A DNA stretch of 64,000 nucleotides, taken from assembly GCA_964399635.1 (NCBI GenBank), contig CAYNRU010000053.1:16842-80841 (forward strand). Direction: 5' to 3'. Position 1 is the first letter of the stretch. The number at the start of each line of letters is the position of its first letter. The stretch comes from UBA4615 sp964399635 (GTDB lineage: Bacteria > Pseudomonadota > Gammaproteobacteria > Burkholderiales > Burkholderiaceae_E). This document shows, in pieces, positions 25,655-36,335 of the stretch. A program made the position numbers and the translations under genes. Below the pieces are notes generated by a model. It was given only the letters and a program-made list of their open reading frames with translations, had not been told where the DNA came from and did no database searches.

Positions 25655-26959
25655 TCAGGTACGGTTGGCCTTCTCGAAGCGCTCGAGCTGCTCGTTGCCG
25701 CGCGTGACGGCCGAATCGAGCGCGTCCTTGGCCGGCTTCTTGCCGGCCCAGACCTGCTCGAGCTCCTCGTCGATGATGGTACGGATCTGCACGTGGTTAC
25801 CCAGGCGGATGCCACGCGACTTGTCGGTCGTCTTGCGGATCATCTGGTTGACCGAGACGTCGGTGCCCGGGTTCTGCTTGTAGAAGCCCGACTTCTCGGT
25901 CATCTCGAACGCACCCATCGTGATCGGCAGGTAGCCGGTCGTCTGGTGGCTCTTGGCCTGGACCCCCGCATTGCTCAGGTGGTCGAAGAACGCCGCGACA
26001 CCCTTGTACTCGTTGGACTTCTTGCCGGCCATCACCCACAGGCTCGCACCGCCGATCACCGTGTTCTGAGGCGACCCGGGAACGTCAGGGTAGAACGGCA
26101 GCGTCGAGATGCCAGCGGCGAACTTGGCGTTGCGCTTGATGTTGCCGTAGGCCGCCGACGAGCCGGTGTACATCGCGCACTCGCCCGACACGAAGGTCGC
26201 GTCGGCGGAACCGGCGCGGCCCTTGTAGTGGAACAGGCCCTGCTTGGACAGGTTGGCGAGGTTCTCGATGTGGCGCACATGAAGCGGGGTGTTGAACGCG
26301 AGGCGCGCGTCGAGCCCGTTGAAGCCGTTGCGCTTGGTCGCGAACTCGACGTTGTGCCAGGCAGAGAAGCTCTCGAGCTGCGTCCAGCTGATCCAGCTGG
26401 AGGTCAGCGGGCACTTGTGGCCGCTTGCCTTGAGCATCGCCGCGGCACGCGCGACCTCGGGCCACGTCTTGGGCGGGTTGTCCGGATCGAGGCCGGCCGC
26501 CTTGAACGCATCCTTGTTGAAGTGGAACACCGTGGTGGAACTGTTGAACGGGAAGCTGAGCATCTGCCCGTTGGGCGCGGTGTAGTAGCCGGCCACTGCG
26601 GGCACGTAGGCGCCCGGATCGAACTTGTAGCCGGCATCGGCCATCACCTTGGCGACCGGGACGATCGCGCTCTTGCTGGCCATCATCGTGGCGGTGCCGA
26701 CCTCGAACACCTGCAGGATGTGCGGCGCGTTGCCGGCCCGGAACGCGGCGACCGCAGCGGTCATCGCTTCGTCGTAGGTGCCCTTGAAGGTCGTGACGAC
26801 CTTGTAGTCCTTCTGGCTGTCGTTGAAGTCCTTGGCCAGACCGTTGACCCATTCGCCGAGCGCGCCGCCCATGGCGTGCCACCACTGGATCTCGGTCTGC
26901 GCATGCGCGGGGGCGGACGCCGCGAGGGCAGCCGCAAGCACGAAAGTCCTGATTTTCAT
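25655..26959 (-). CDS. ugpB: sn-glycerol-3-phosphate-binding protein UgpB
   Basis: A 434-residue periplasmic binding protein. Signal peptide 1-21 (ending Ala-His-Ala-Gln) is followed by 'TEIQWWHAMGGALGEWVNGL', the UgpB N-terminal signature. 'FKGTYDEAMTAAVAAFRAGN' and 'GASLWVMAGKKSNEYKG' further support the assignment. The ATG at 26959 has a GGAGA six nt upstream. First gene of the ugpBAEC operon. No PHO-box-like repeat was recognised upstream. Confidence 0.93.
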   Translation of the reverse strand: MKIRTFVLAAALAASAPAHAQTEIQWWHAMGGALGEWVNGLAKDFNDSQKDYKVVTTFKGTYDEAMTAAVAAFRAGNAPHILQVFEVGTATMMASKSAIVPVAKVMADAGYKFDPGAYVPAVAGYYTAPNGQMLSFPFNSSTTVFHFNKDAFKAAGLDPDNPPKTWPEVARAAAMLKASGHKCPLTSSWISWTQLESFSAWHNVEFATKRNGFNGLDARLAFNTPLHVRHIENLANLSKQGLFHYKGRAGSADATFVSGECAMYTGSSAAYGNIKRNAKFAAGISTLPFYPDVPGSPQNTVIGGASLWVMAGKKSNEYKGVAAFFDHLSNAGVQAKSHQTTGYLPITMGAFEMTEKSGFYKQNPGTDVSVNQMIRKTTDKSRGIRLGNHVQIRTIIDEELEQVWAGKKPAKDALDSAVTRGNEQLERFEKANRT

Positions 26960-27053
26960 GTGATCTCCGTATCGTCCTGAATGGACCGGCAACCGCGCAG
27001 TATGGTGTGCGCCCGTGACAATGATATGTCCAGGCGCGTCGCGCGGCGAGCGA

Positions 27054-28070
27054 TTACCTGCGCGCGGCGGGTTCGGCGTACACGCGCCGCCAGGTCGCGA
27101 GGAAAGGGCGGGGCTCGATGCCGTCGAGCACGCCGCGCGCCGCGAGCAGCGCGTGGAGTGCCGGCAGGCGGTAGTGCGGCACCGCCGGGTACAGGTGGTG
27201 CTCGACGTGGTAGCCGACGTGGTGCGGGAACAGGAACAGGCGCCCGAACGGGCCAGGCACGTGCGTGCGCGCCGCGGTCAGCGGCGACTCGAAGGACACC
27301 GGCGCGCCGTGCTCGGCGATCGCCCGCACCCGCAGGATCACCTGCAGCACCGTCAGCGCCGGCAGCACCCACAGCACGAGGTACCTGGCCAGGCCGGCCG
27401 GGCCCGCGAGCAGCAGCGCCGCGAGCGGCATCGCGAGCTGCACCCCGATCACGAAGCGCCGGTCGCGCAGCGCCGCCTCGCGCAGCGCCGGCGAGGTGTC
27501 GTCCAGCGGCCGGTTCGCTTCGTTGGTCGCGACGTTGGTCGCCGGGTTGCCGAAGAAGTAGCCGTAGGTCTTCCAGGCGGTGCGCCCGGAGATGTCGGTG
27601 GCAAGCTTGCGCAGCAGGTAGCGCCGGCCCCGCGGATAGCCGCCGTTCATCGCGATGTCGGGGTCCAGCGCGCCGTAGAGGTGGTTGTGGTGAAGACGGT
27701 GCACGACCCGGTAGGTGCACATCGAGATGCCCACGACCGCGCCGAGCAGGCGTCCGACGCCTTCGTTCAGGCGCCGGTCCGAGAACAGCCGGTAGTGCGC
27801 CGCCTCATGGGCCAGCACGAAGAGCGCCTGCTGCAGGGCAGCGGTGAAGGGCAGCGTCAGCAACACGACCCAGGGCGTCCAGACGGCCGCGCCGAGCGCG
27901 AGCAGCGCGATGATGGGCAGCACGGTGGTGGCAACCGCGAGCGCGGCGCGCCGGTCGTCGAGCACCGTGAACGGCGCGAGCAGCTCGGGCGGCAGGACAC
28001 CGCCGCCCCGCAGCCCGCGCGTCGTCGGTGCGTCGTTCCTGAAGGCGATACCCGTGTCCGGCGCGTTCAT
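27054..28070 (-). CDS. membrane fatty acid desaturase
   Basis: A 338-residue membrane di-iron desaturase. All three histidine boxes are intact: HEAAH (88-92), HRLHH (124-128) and HVEHH (288-292), with hydrophobic segments at about 44-85 and 208-245. It would introduce a double bond into an acyl chain; regioselectivity cannot be read from sequence. It is divergent from the marR-emrAB operon, sharing a 167-bp region, so the MarR regulator may control it too. It is not adjacent to a ferredoxin or cytochrome b5 gene. Confidence 0.85.
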   Translation of the reverse strand: MNAPDTGIAFRNDAPTTRGLRGGGVLPPELLAPFTVLDDRRAALAVATTVLPIIALLALGAAVWTPWVVLLTLPFTAALQQALFVLAHEAAHYRLFSDRRLNEGVGRLLGAVVGISMCTYRVVHRLHHNHLYGALDPDIAMNGGYPRGRRYLLRKLATDISGRTAWKTYGYFFGNPATNVATNEANRPLDDTSPALREAALRDRRFVIGVQLAMPLAALLLAGPAGLARYLVLWVLPALTVLQVILRVRAIAEHGAPVSFESPLTAARTHVPGPFGRLFLFPHHVGYHVEHHLYPAVPHYRLPALHALLAARGVLDGIEPRPFLATWRRVYAEPAARR

Positions 28071-28201
28071 GTGTCGTTTCCTCTGCGGGGATCGGGCGCC
28101 GCGTCACCGTGCAGCGCCCGCCGTCCCCGGGGGCACACGATACCGCGCCGCGTGCGCCCGTGCCTCGCCGCGTTTCGCTGCGAGGCGAAACGGGCGATGC
28201 C

Positions 28202-28231
28202 TTGCTGATAATATAATAAGCAACTTATATT
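28202..28231 (+). promoter_or_regulatory. AT-rich marR promoter with palindromic operator
   Basis: In otherwise GC-rich DNA this stretch is nearly all A/T. TTGCTG (28202-28207) and TATATT (28226-28231) form a -35/-10 pair with an 18-nt spacer. A perfect 13-nt palindrome ATAAG-CAA-CTTAT (28216-28228) sits between and over the -10, and TTGCT/AGCAA (28202-28206 and 28219-28223) form a second inverted repeat. The predicted transcript start falls on or next to the ATG at 28238, so the mRNA may be leaderless. This is a good candidate MarR autorepression site. Confidence 0.65.
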
Positions 28232-28237
28232 TAACGG

Positions 28238-28714
28238 ATGATCCGGATGTCCAGCGCCAGCACCACCGAAGGGCTCGGCTTCCTGCTCGCGGACGTCTCC
28301 CGGATGATGAGGCGCGCCTTCCAGGCCCGGCTCGAAGGCACCCCGATCACCTACGCGCAGGCGCGCGCGCTCGTGTACCTCGCGCGCCAGCAGGGCATCC
28401 GCCAGGTCGACCTCGCCGAGCAGCTCGAGGTGCAGCCGATCACGCTTGCGCGCCTGGTCGACCAGCTCGCGGGCGCGGGCCTGGTCGAGCGCCGCCCCGA
28501 TCCGCTCGACCGGCGCGCCCACCGGCTCCACCTGACGCAGGCGGCCACGCCGCAGCTCGCCGCGATCATGGACGTGGTGGCGGCGGTCCGGGCCGAGGCC
28601 ATCGGCGACATGGACGACGCGCAGGCCGCAGCCCTGGTACGGGGCCTGCAGCGCATCCGCGGCAACCTCGCCGCCGCCCGCGCCGCGGTGCGCGACGCCG
28701 CCGGGGAGGCCTGA
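28238..28714 (+). CDS. MarR-family transcriptional regulator
   Basis: A 158-residue winged-helix regulator. The recognition region is 'RQVDLAEQLEVQPITLARLV' (about 54-73) and the wing is 'VERRPDPLDRRAHRLHLTQA' (86-105), typical of MarR/EmrR. It is followed after 3 nt by an EmrA-like adaptor gene and then an EmrB-like exporter, so it most likely represses this efflux operon and responds to an amphipathic compound. ATGs at 28238 and 28247 are both possible. Confidence 0.85.
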   Translation: MIRMSSASTTEGLGFLLADVSRMMRRAFQARLEGTPITYAQARALVYLARQQGIRQVDLAEQLEVQPITLARLVDQLAGAGLVERRPDPLDRRAHRLHLTQAATPQLAAIMDVVAAVRAEAIGDMDDAQAAALVRGLQRIRGNLAAARAAVRDAAGEA

Positions 28715-28717
28715 GCC

Positions 28718-29836
28718 GTGCGCGGCCCCGAGCGCGGCGACTCGCCGGCCGGCAGTGACGCCCCCGCGGCGACGGGCGCGCCGCAGGCCACCGACCCGCA
28801 GCAGCCCCGGCCGCGGCGCCGGCTGCTGCGGGCGCTGCTGCTGGGGGTGCTGCCGCTCGCCGCGATCGGCGCCGGCGTCGGCGCGTGGCTGCAGGGCGGC
28901 GGCTTCGCCGAGACCGACAACGCCTACGTCAAGACCGACAAGCTGCCGATCAGCGCGGAGGTGCCCGGCACCGTTCGCACGGTGCTGGTGGCCGAGAATC
29001 AGGAGGTCGTCGCCGGCCAGCCGCTGTTCAGGCTGGACGACGCGCCGTTCCGGGTCGCGCTCGCGCGCGCCGAGGCGCGGGTCGCGCAGGCGCGCACCGA
29101 CGTCGCCGCGCTCAAGGCGAGCTATCGCGCCCGCCAGGCCGACATCGCGCTCGCGCGCACCCGCCAGTCGTTCGCCGAGCGCGACCAGCAGCGCAATGCC
29201 GACCTCGCCGCGCGCAACTTCATCTCGGCGTCGCGGCTGGACGAGGCGCGCCAGAACACCGAGCTGGCTGCGCAGCAGGTCATCGCGGTCGAGCAGGACC
29301 TCAAGCGGATCGGCGAGACGCTGGGCGGTGGCCCCGAGGTGTCGCCCGAGCGGCATCCGGCCGTGCTCGCCGCCAAGGCCGAGCTGATGCAGGCCCGCCT
29401 CGACCTGTCGCGGATCGAGGTCCGCGCGCCGCTCGCCGGGACGGTCAGCCGCACACCCAAGCCCGGGCAGTACCTCGCCGCGGGCGCGACCGCGCTGGCG
29501 CTGGTGGCCGCCGGCGCGCCCTGGATCGAGGCGAACTTCACCGAGACCGACCTCACCTGGCTGCGGGTCGACCAGCCCGCCACGGTGCGCATCGACACCT
29601 ATCCCGGCCGCGTCTGGCAGGGCGCTGTCGACAGCGTGAGCCCGGCCACCGGCGCCGAGTTCGCGGTCATCCCGGCGCAGAACGCGAGCGGCAACTGGGT
29701 CAAGGTCGCGCAACGCGTGACCGTGCGGATCCGCATCGAGCCGCAGCCCGACGCGCCGCCGCTGCGCGCCGGGCTGAGTGCGCACGTCACGGTCCGGACC
29801 GGGCATCGGCGCACGCTCGGCGGCCTGCTGCCTTGA
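28718..29836 (+). CDS. HlyD/EmrA-type membrane fusion protein
   Basis: A 372-residue periplasmic adaptor. One N-terminal membrane anchor (about residues 38-60) precedes a first lipoyl half 'AETDNAYVKTDKLPISAEVP', a coiled coil at about 110-190, and a second lipoyl half with 'EVRAPLAGTVSRTPKPGQYL'. 'WIEANFTETDLTWLRVDQPA' is characteristic of EmrA. It starts at a GTG 3 nt after the marR stop. With the next gene it should form a tripartite drug exporter with an outer-membrane channel that is not encoded here. Confidence 0.9.
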   Translation: MRGPERGDSPAGSDAPAATGAPQATDPQQPRPRRRLLRALLLGVLPLAAIGAGVGAWLQGGGFAETDNAYVKTDKLPISAEVPGTVRTVLVAENQEVVAGQPLFRLDDAPFRVALARAEARVAQARTDVAALKASYRARQADIALARTRQSFAERDQQRNADLAARNFISASRLDEARQNTELAAQQVIAVEQDLKRIGETLGGGPEVSPERHPAVLAAKAELMQARLDLSRIEVRAPLAGTVSRTPKPGQYLAAGATALALVAAGAPWIEANFTETDLTWLRVDQPATVRIDTYPGRVWQGAVDSVSPATGAEFAVIPAQNASGNWVKVAQRVTVRIRIEPQPDAPPLRAGLSAHVTVRTGHRRTLGGLLP

Positions 29837-31383
29837 GCGCGGGCGCACCGGGCGCGGGCGGCGCCGTCGCGCATCCGCGCTGGATCACCGCCACGGTGAT
29901 GCTCGCGACCGTCATCCAGACGGTCGACTCGACGATCGCCAACGTCGCGCTGCCCAGGATGCAGGGCGCGTTCGGGGCGACGCAGGACCAGATCGCGTGG
30001 GTGCTGACCTCCTACATCGTCGCCTCGGCGATCTGCATGCCGCTCACCGGCTTTCTGGCCGACCGCCTGGGCCGCAAGCGCGTCTTCGTCGCGTCGGTCG
30101 TCGGCTTCACGATCGCCTCGATGCTGTGCGGGGCGGCTGCCTCGCTCGAGCAGATCGTGCTGTTCCGGCTGCTGCAGGGCGTGTTCGGCGCCTGCCTGGT
30201 GCCGCTGTCACAGTCGGTGCTGCTCGACACCTGGCCGCGGGACAAGCACGCCGCAGCCATGGCCGCCTGGGGCATCGGCGTGATGATCGGCCCGATCCTC
30301 GGGCCCACGCTCGGCGGCTGGCTGACCGAGCACTACGACTGGCGCTGGGTCTTCTACATCAACCTGCCGCTGGGCGTGGCGAGTGCGTTCGGTCTGCTCA
30401 CCTACCTGCCGCGCGACCGGCCCGATACGTCGCGGCGATTCGACCTGACAGGCTTCGCCTTCCTCGCGATCGGGCTCGCGTCGCTGCAGCTGATGCTCGA
30501 CCGCGGCGCGACGCTCGACTGGTTCGAGAGCCGGGAGATCGTGCTGGAGGCCGTGCTCGCCGCGCTGTGCCTGTACCTGTTCGTCGTGCACATCTTCACG
30601 CATCACCAGCCCTTCATCGAGCCCGCGCTGTTCGCCGACCGCAACTTCAGCGCGGGCCTCGCGCTCGCCTTCTCGATCGGCATCGTGCTGCTCGCGACGA
30701 TGACGCTGCTGCCGCCCTTCCTGCAGAACCTGATGGGCTATCCGGTGCTGGACATCGGCATCGCGCTCGCGCCGCGCGGCTTCGGCACGATGGCCGCGAT
30801 GCTGGTCTTCGGCCGGATGGGCGACCGCGTCGACCCGCGCTTGCTGATCGCGCTCGGCTTCGGGCTCACCGCGTACTCGCTGCATGACATGGCGGGCTTC
30901 GACACCAACGTGCAGATGTCGGCGATCGTCTTCACAGGGGTGGTCCAGGGGCTGGGCATCGGCTTCGTGTTCTCGCCGCTGACCGCGGTCACCTTCGCGT
31001 CGCTCGCGCCGCGCCACCGCAACGAGGGCACGGCGCTGTTCAGCCTGGTCCGCAGCATCGGCAGCAGCATCGGCATTTCGGTGGTGGTCTCGCAGCTCGC
31101 GCACAACATCCAGGCCAACCATGCCGCGCTGTCTCAGCACGTCGACCCGACGCGCCTGCCGCTGCGCCTGGCGATCGAGGCGGGCACGTGGCAGCTGGAC
31201 ACGGTCGAGGGCCTCGCCGCGCTCGATGCCGAGGTCACGCGCCAGGCCACGATGATCGCGTTCCTGCAGGACTTCCGGCTGATGATGTGGGTCAGCCTCG
31301 CCGCGATGCCGCTGGTGCTGCTGCTGCGCCGTCCCCCGGCCGCACGCGGGCCGGACGCGACGCCCGCAGCGGCGGTCGATTGA
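29833..31383 (+). CDS. DHA2-family MFS drug exporter, EmrB type
   Basis: A 516-residue, 14-helix MFS transporter. Motif A 'GFLADRLGRKRVFVASVVGF' and the DHA2 motif 'TVIQTVDSTIANVALPRMQG' are present, as is motif C 'GPILGPTLGGWLTEHYDWRW' followed by VFYINLPLGV. The gene begins at a TTG overlapping the stop of the adaptor gene (TTGA), so the two proteins are translationally coupled. It would export hydrophobic compounds using the proton gradient together with the EmrA-like adaptor. Confidence 0.9.
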   Translation: MSAGAPGAGGAVAHPRWITATVMLATVIQTVDSTIANVALPRMQGAFGATQDQIAWVLTSYIVASAICMPLTGFLADRLGRKRVFVASVVGFTIASMLCGAAASLEQIVLFRLLQGVFGACLVPLSQSVLLDTWPRDKHAAAMAAWGIGVMIGPILGPTLGGWLTEHYDWRWVFYINLPLGVASAFGLLTYLPRDRPDTSRRFDLTGFAFLAIGLASLQLMLDRGATLDWFESREIVLEAVLAALCLYLFVVHIFTHHQPFIEPALFADRNFSAGLALAFSIGIVLLATMTLLPPFLQNLMGYPVLDIGIALAPRGFGTMAAMLVFGRMGDRVDPRLLIALGFGLTAYSLHDMAGFDTNVQMSAIVFTGVVQGLGIGFVFSPLTAVTFASLAPRHRNEGTALFSLVRSIGSSIGISVVVSQLAHNIQANHAALSQHVDPTRLPLRLAIEAGTWQLDTVEGLAALDAEVTRQATMIAFLQDFRLMMWVSLAAMPLVLLLRRPPAARGPDATPAAAVD

Positions 31384-31535
31384 GCCGCCGGGGCGTCGGC
31401 CGGCCCCCGCCATCCCCCCGGAGCGCGTGACCGCTTCCTGGCGACGGCCTGCTGCGGTGCACCCGCCCGCGTGAACTCCGTCGTGGCGAGCCACGGCCAG
31501 GCTGGGCTAGACTCGACGTTGCGGCTGCGGCCGCG

Positions 31536-32663
31536 GTGCCCCTAAGACGTCGCCCGACCGCCTCCGTGACCGTCCGTTCCCGCCTGCCGTTCATCGATGC
31601 GCTCAAGGCACTCGCCTCGCAGGCCATCGTGCTGCATCACCTCGCGCTGTACGGCCCGATGTCGGACGTGGTGCGCCCCTGGGCCGGCGGGCTGGTCGAT
31701 GCGCTGACCGACCACGCCCGCCTTGCGGTGCAGGTGTTCCTCGTGATCGCGGGATTCCTGTCGGCGCGTGCACTCGCACCCGGCGGCGTGCCGATCTTCG
31801 CCGCGCCGCTGCCGCTGGTTGCGCACCGCTGGCTGCGGCTCGCGCTGCCCTATGCGCTCGCCATCGGGTGCGCGGTGATGGCCGCGGCGATCGCCCGCGC
31901 GCTCGTGCCGCTGGACAGCACCCCGTCGGCGCCCGGCCTCGGCCAGCTGGTCGCGAACCTGCTGATGCTGCAGGACGTGCTCGGCTACGAGGCCTTGTCG
32001 GCGGGCGCCTGGTACGTGGCGATCGACCTGCAGCTGTTCGCGCTGCTGGTCGCGGCGATGTGGGTCGCGCGGTACGCGGGCCGGCCCGGCGCTGCGCCCC
32101 TGCTGGTGGGTGCGCTGACGGTCGCGTCGCTGCTGCACTTCAACCTGGACACCGGCCTGGACATGTGGGGCCCGTACTTCTTCGGCTCGTACGGCCTCGG
32201 CGCGCTCGCGGCCTGGGCGCCGCGTGCGCGGCGCCCCGTCGCCGCGATCGCGGCGATCGCCGCGATCGGGCTGGTGGCCCTGCTGGTGGAGCCGCGGATC
32301 CGGATCGCGGTCGCGCTCGCGACGGCGCTCGCGCTCGCCGTCGCCGACCGCAGCGGCGCGATCGCGCGCTGGCCTCGGTCGCCGCGGCTCGAGTGGCTCG
32401 GGCGGATCTCCTACTCGGTGTTCCTCATCCACTACCCGGTCTGCCTGGTGATCAATGCGCTCGCGGGCCGCTTCTTCCCGCAGGACCCCTGGGCCAACGC
32501 GGCCTGCCTGCTGCTCGCATGGGCGGCCAGCACCGTGGCCGGCGCGGCCTTCCACCGGCATATCGAGCAACGCGTCGCGCTGCCCGCGCCGCGGCGCGAC
32601 CGGCGGGCCGTCGCGCGCCGACCTGGCACGCCACGCACCGACCCCGCCACCCCGATACGCTGA
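31536..32663 (+). CDS. acyltransferase 3 family membrane protein
   Basis: A 375-residue multi-pass membrane protein of the acyltransferase-3 (OafA/YrhL) family. The N-terminal motif 'LPFIDALKALASQAIVLHHL' contains the conserved His pair, and the C-terminal 'WLGRISYSVFLIHYPVCLVI' is the other family hallmark. About ten transmembrane segments are visible. Members O-acylate surface glycans or lipids. The start is uncertain: GTG at 31536 or GTG at 31566, with a -10-like TAGACT at 31508-31513. No glycan cluster is adjacent. Confidence 0.85.
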   Translation: MPLRRRPTASVTVRSRLPFIDALKALASQAIVLHHLALYGPMSDVVRPWAGGLVDALTDHARLAVQVFLVIAGFLSARALAPGGVPIFAAPLPLVAHRWLRLALPYALAIGCAVMAAAIARALVPLDSTPSAPGLGQLVANLLMLQDVLGYEALSAGAWYVAIDLQLFALLVAAMWVARYAGRPGAAPLLVGALTVASLLHFNLDTGLDMWGPYFFGSYGLGALAAWAPRARRPVAAIAAIAAIGLVALLVEPRIRIAVALATALALAVADRSGAIARWPRSPRLEWLGRISYSVFLIHYPVCLVINALAGRFFPQDPWANAACLLLAWAASTVAGAAFHRHIEQRVALPAPRRDRRAVARRPGTPRTDPATPIR

Positions 32664-32672
32664 TCGCTGCGG

Positions 32673-32984
32673 TCAGGCCGCCGACTCCAGCACGTGGATC
32701 GCGCGGGCCGCGACCAGCTCCCGGGTGCGCGCGCCGTAGGCCGCCATGTGCGGCGAGGCCGCATGCGCCTTCAGCGCCGCAGCGTCACGCCACTTCTCGA
32801 TCACCACGAAGGTGTCCGGCCCGACGGGCTTCGGGAAGGCCCCCATGCCGGTCGAGTCGATCACAGGCACGTACTCGATGCAGCCGTCCTCCGCGTGCAC
32901 CGCCGGCATGTTGGCGCGGAAGGCCGCGAGCACCTCCTCGCGGCGGCCGGGCTGGGCGGTGATGAAAGCGAGTACGTGGATCAT
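32673..32984 (-). CDS. putative quinol monooxygenase (ABM domain)
   Basis: A 103-residue ferredoxin-like protein of the antibiotic-biosynthesis-monooxygenase/YgiN type. 'MIHVLAFITAQPGRREEVLA' opens the fold, and 'DTFVVIEKWRDAAALKAHAA' then SPHMAAY is the typical helix-strand region with the conserved His. Family members are cofactor-free monooxygenases acting on quinols, though many have no known substrate. Single gene, convergent with the acyltransferase gene. Confidence 0.85.
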   Translation of the reverse strand: MIHVLAFITAQPGRREEVLAAFRANMPAVHAEDGCIEYVPVIDSTGMGAFPKPVGPDTFVVIEKWRDAAALKAHAASPHMAAYGARTRELVAARAIHVLESAA

Positions 32985-33103
32985 GGGTCGGTCTCCGGGC
33001 GTGTCGTGGGTCGGGTGTCCTGGGGCGCCGCGGCCCGGCCCGGGCCGCAGGTGTCGGCCGAGATCCTACACCGGGCATCCCGCCCGCCCCACCCGCGCGG
33101 CGC

Positions 33104-33109
33104 TATCAT
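33104..33109 (+). promoter_or_regulatory. candidate -10 element of maeB
   Basis: TATCAT preceded by GC-rich sequence lies 93 nt upstream of the maeB ATG. It would give a leader of about 85 nt. No clear -35 was identified. Confidence 0.35.
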
Positions 33110-33201
33110 CCCCTCCCACCCCGACGCACGATCGGGGCCCGACCGGGGCGATCGGCCTGCGCGCGTGCGCGCGGCTGGCGCCCCCGACACCGGAGACAGC
33201 C

Positions 33202-35520
<2,319 letters not shown>

Positions 35521-35568
35521 TCGGGGTGCGGCACGGGGCGGCGCGTGCCGCCCGGCCGCGCCCGCGCC

Positions 35569-36192
35569 TTACTTGCGGGGCGCCTCTGCGCCTCGATTAC
35601 CCGGCATCGGCGCGCCGCCGCCGGAGGCGGGTGCCGCGCCGCCGGAGGGGGCCGAGCCAGGCGGGGGCAGGCCCAGATGCTTGGCCATCGCGGTCTCGAG
35701 CGTCTTGAGCTTGGGCTCGATCTGACCGCGGGTCTCATCGACCAGCTTCTCGGCCAGGCTGCGCTGCAGGGCTGGTGCGCTCTGCTGGAAGCGCTTGATC
35801 GTCGGCGACTCGAACCAGGTGATCAGCTCCTTGAGCTCGGCCTCGGAGTAGTTGGTCTCGAGGTCGGTGCCGAGCGTGCCCGGGGCGAGCTTGATCGCCC
35901 GCTCGCGCAGCAGCGGCACGGCCTCGTCGGCGTATTTCTTCAGGTCGGCGTCGATCGCCTTGACCACGCTGTCGCGCTTGTCGGCGGGCACGTTCTGCAT
36001 GAACTGGCGGGCCGACTGGGCGAGCTGGGCGGCAGGCTGCTCGGCCAGGCTCCTGGCCAGCGCCTCGACGCCCGGCTGCTGGAGCAGCAGGATCTTCTGG
36101 ACCAGCTCTTTCTTGGTCTGGGCCATCGCGGGGGTGGTGGCCAGGGCAAGCCCCAGCACGGCGGCGGCGATCTTGAGCGAGGATTTCATCAT
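35569..36192 (-). CDS. DUF2059 exported protein
   Basis: A 207-residue exported protein. Signal peptide 1-25 (ending Ala-Met-Ala-Gln) is followed by a helical DUF2059 domain: 'KKELVQKILLLQQPGVEALA', 'NYSEAELKELITWFESPTIK' and 'RFQQSAPALQRSLAEKLVDE'. The last 35 residues are Gly/Pro/Ala-rich and look unstructured. Function unknown, probably periplasmic. It lies convergent with maeB and divergent from the histidine-phosphatase gene. Confidence 0.83.
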   Translation of the reverse strand: MMKSSLKIAAAVLGLALATTPAMAQTKKELVQKILLLQQPGVEALARSLAEQPAAQLAQSARQFMQNVPADKRDSVVKAIDADLKKYADEAVPLLRERAIKLAPGTLGTDLETNYSEAELKELITWFESPTIKRFQQSAPALQRSLAEKLVDETRGQIEPKLKTLETAMAKHLGLPPPGSAPSGGAAPASGGGAPMPGNRGAEAPRK

Positions 36193-36335
36193 CGGGCACT
36201 CCCTGTCGGGCGCGTTGCCCGGCGTGTCGAGCCCGCAAGGTTACCAGCACCTGACGGCGCGCTGCATCCGCCGGTCGGCTGGCGGGCGCAGGCCGGGCCG
36301 GGCGATAATGAGGATCGAGGACCGATTGCGCAACG

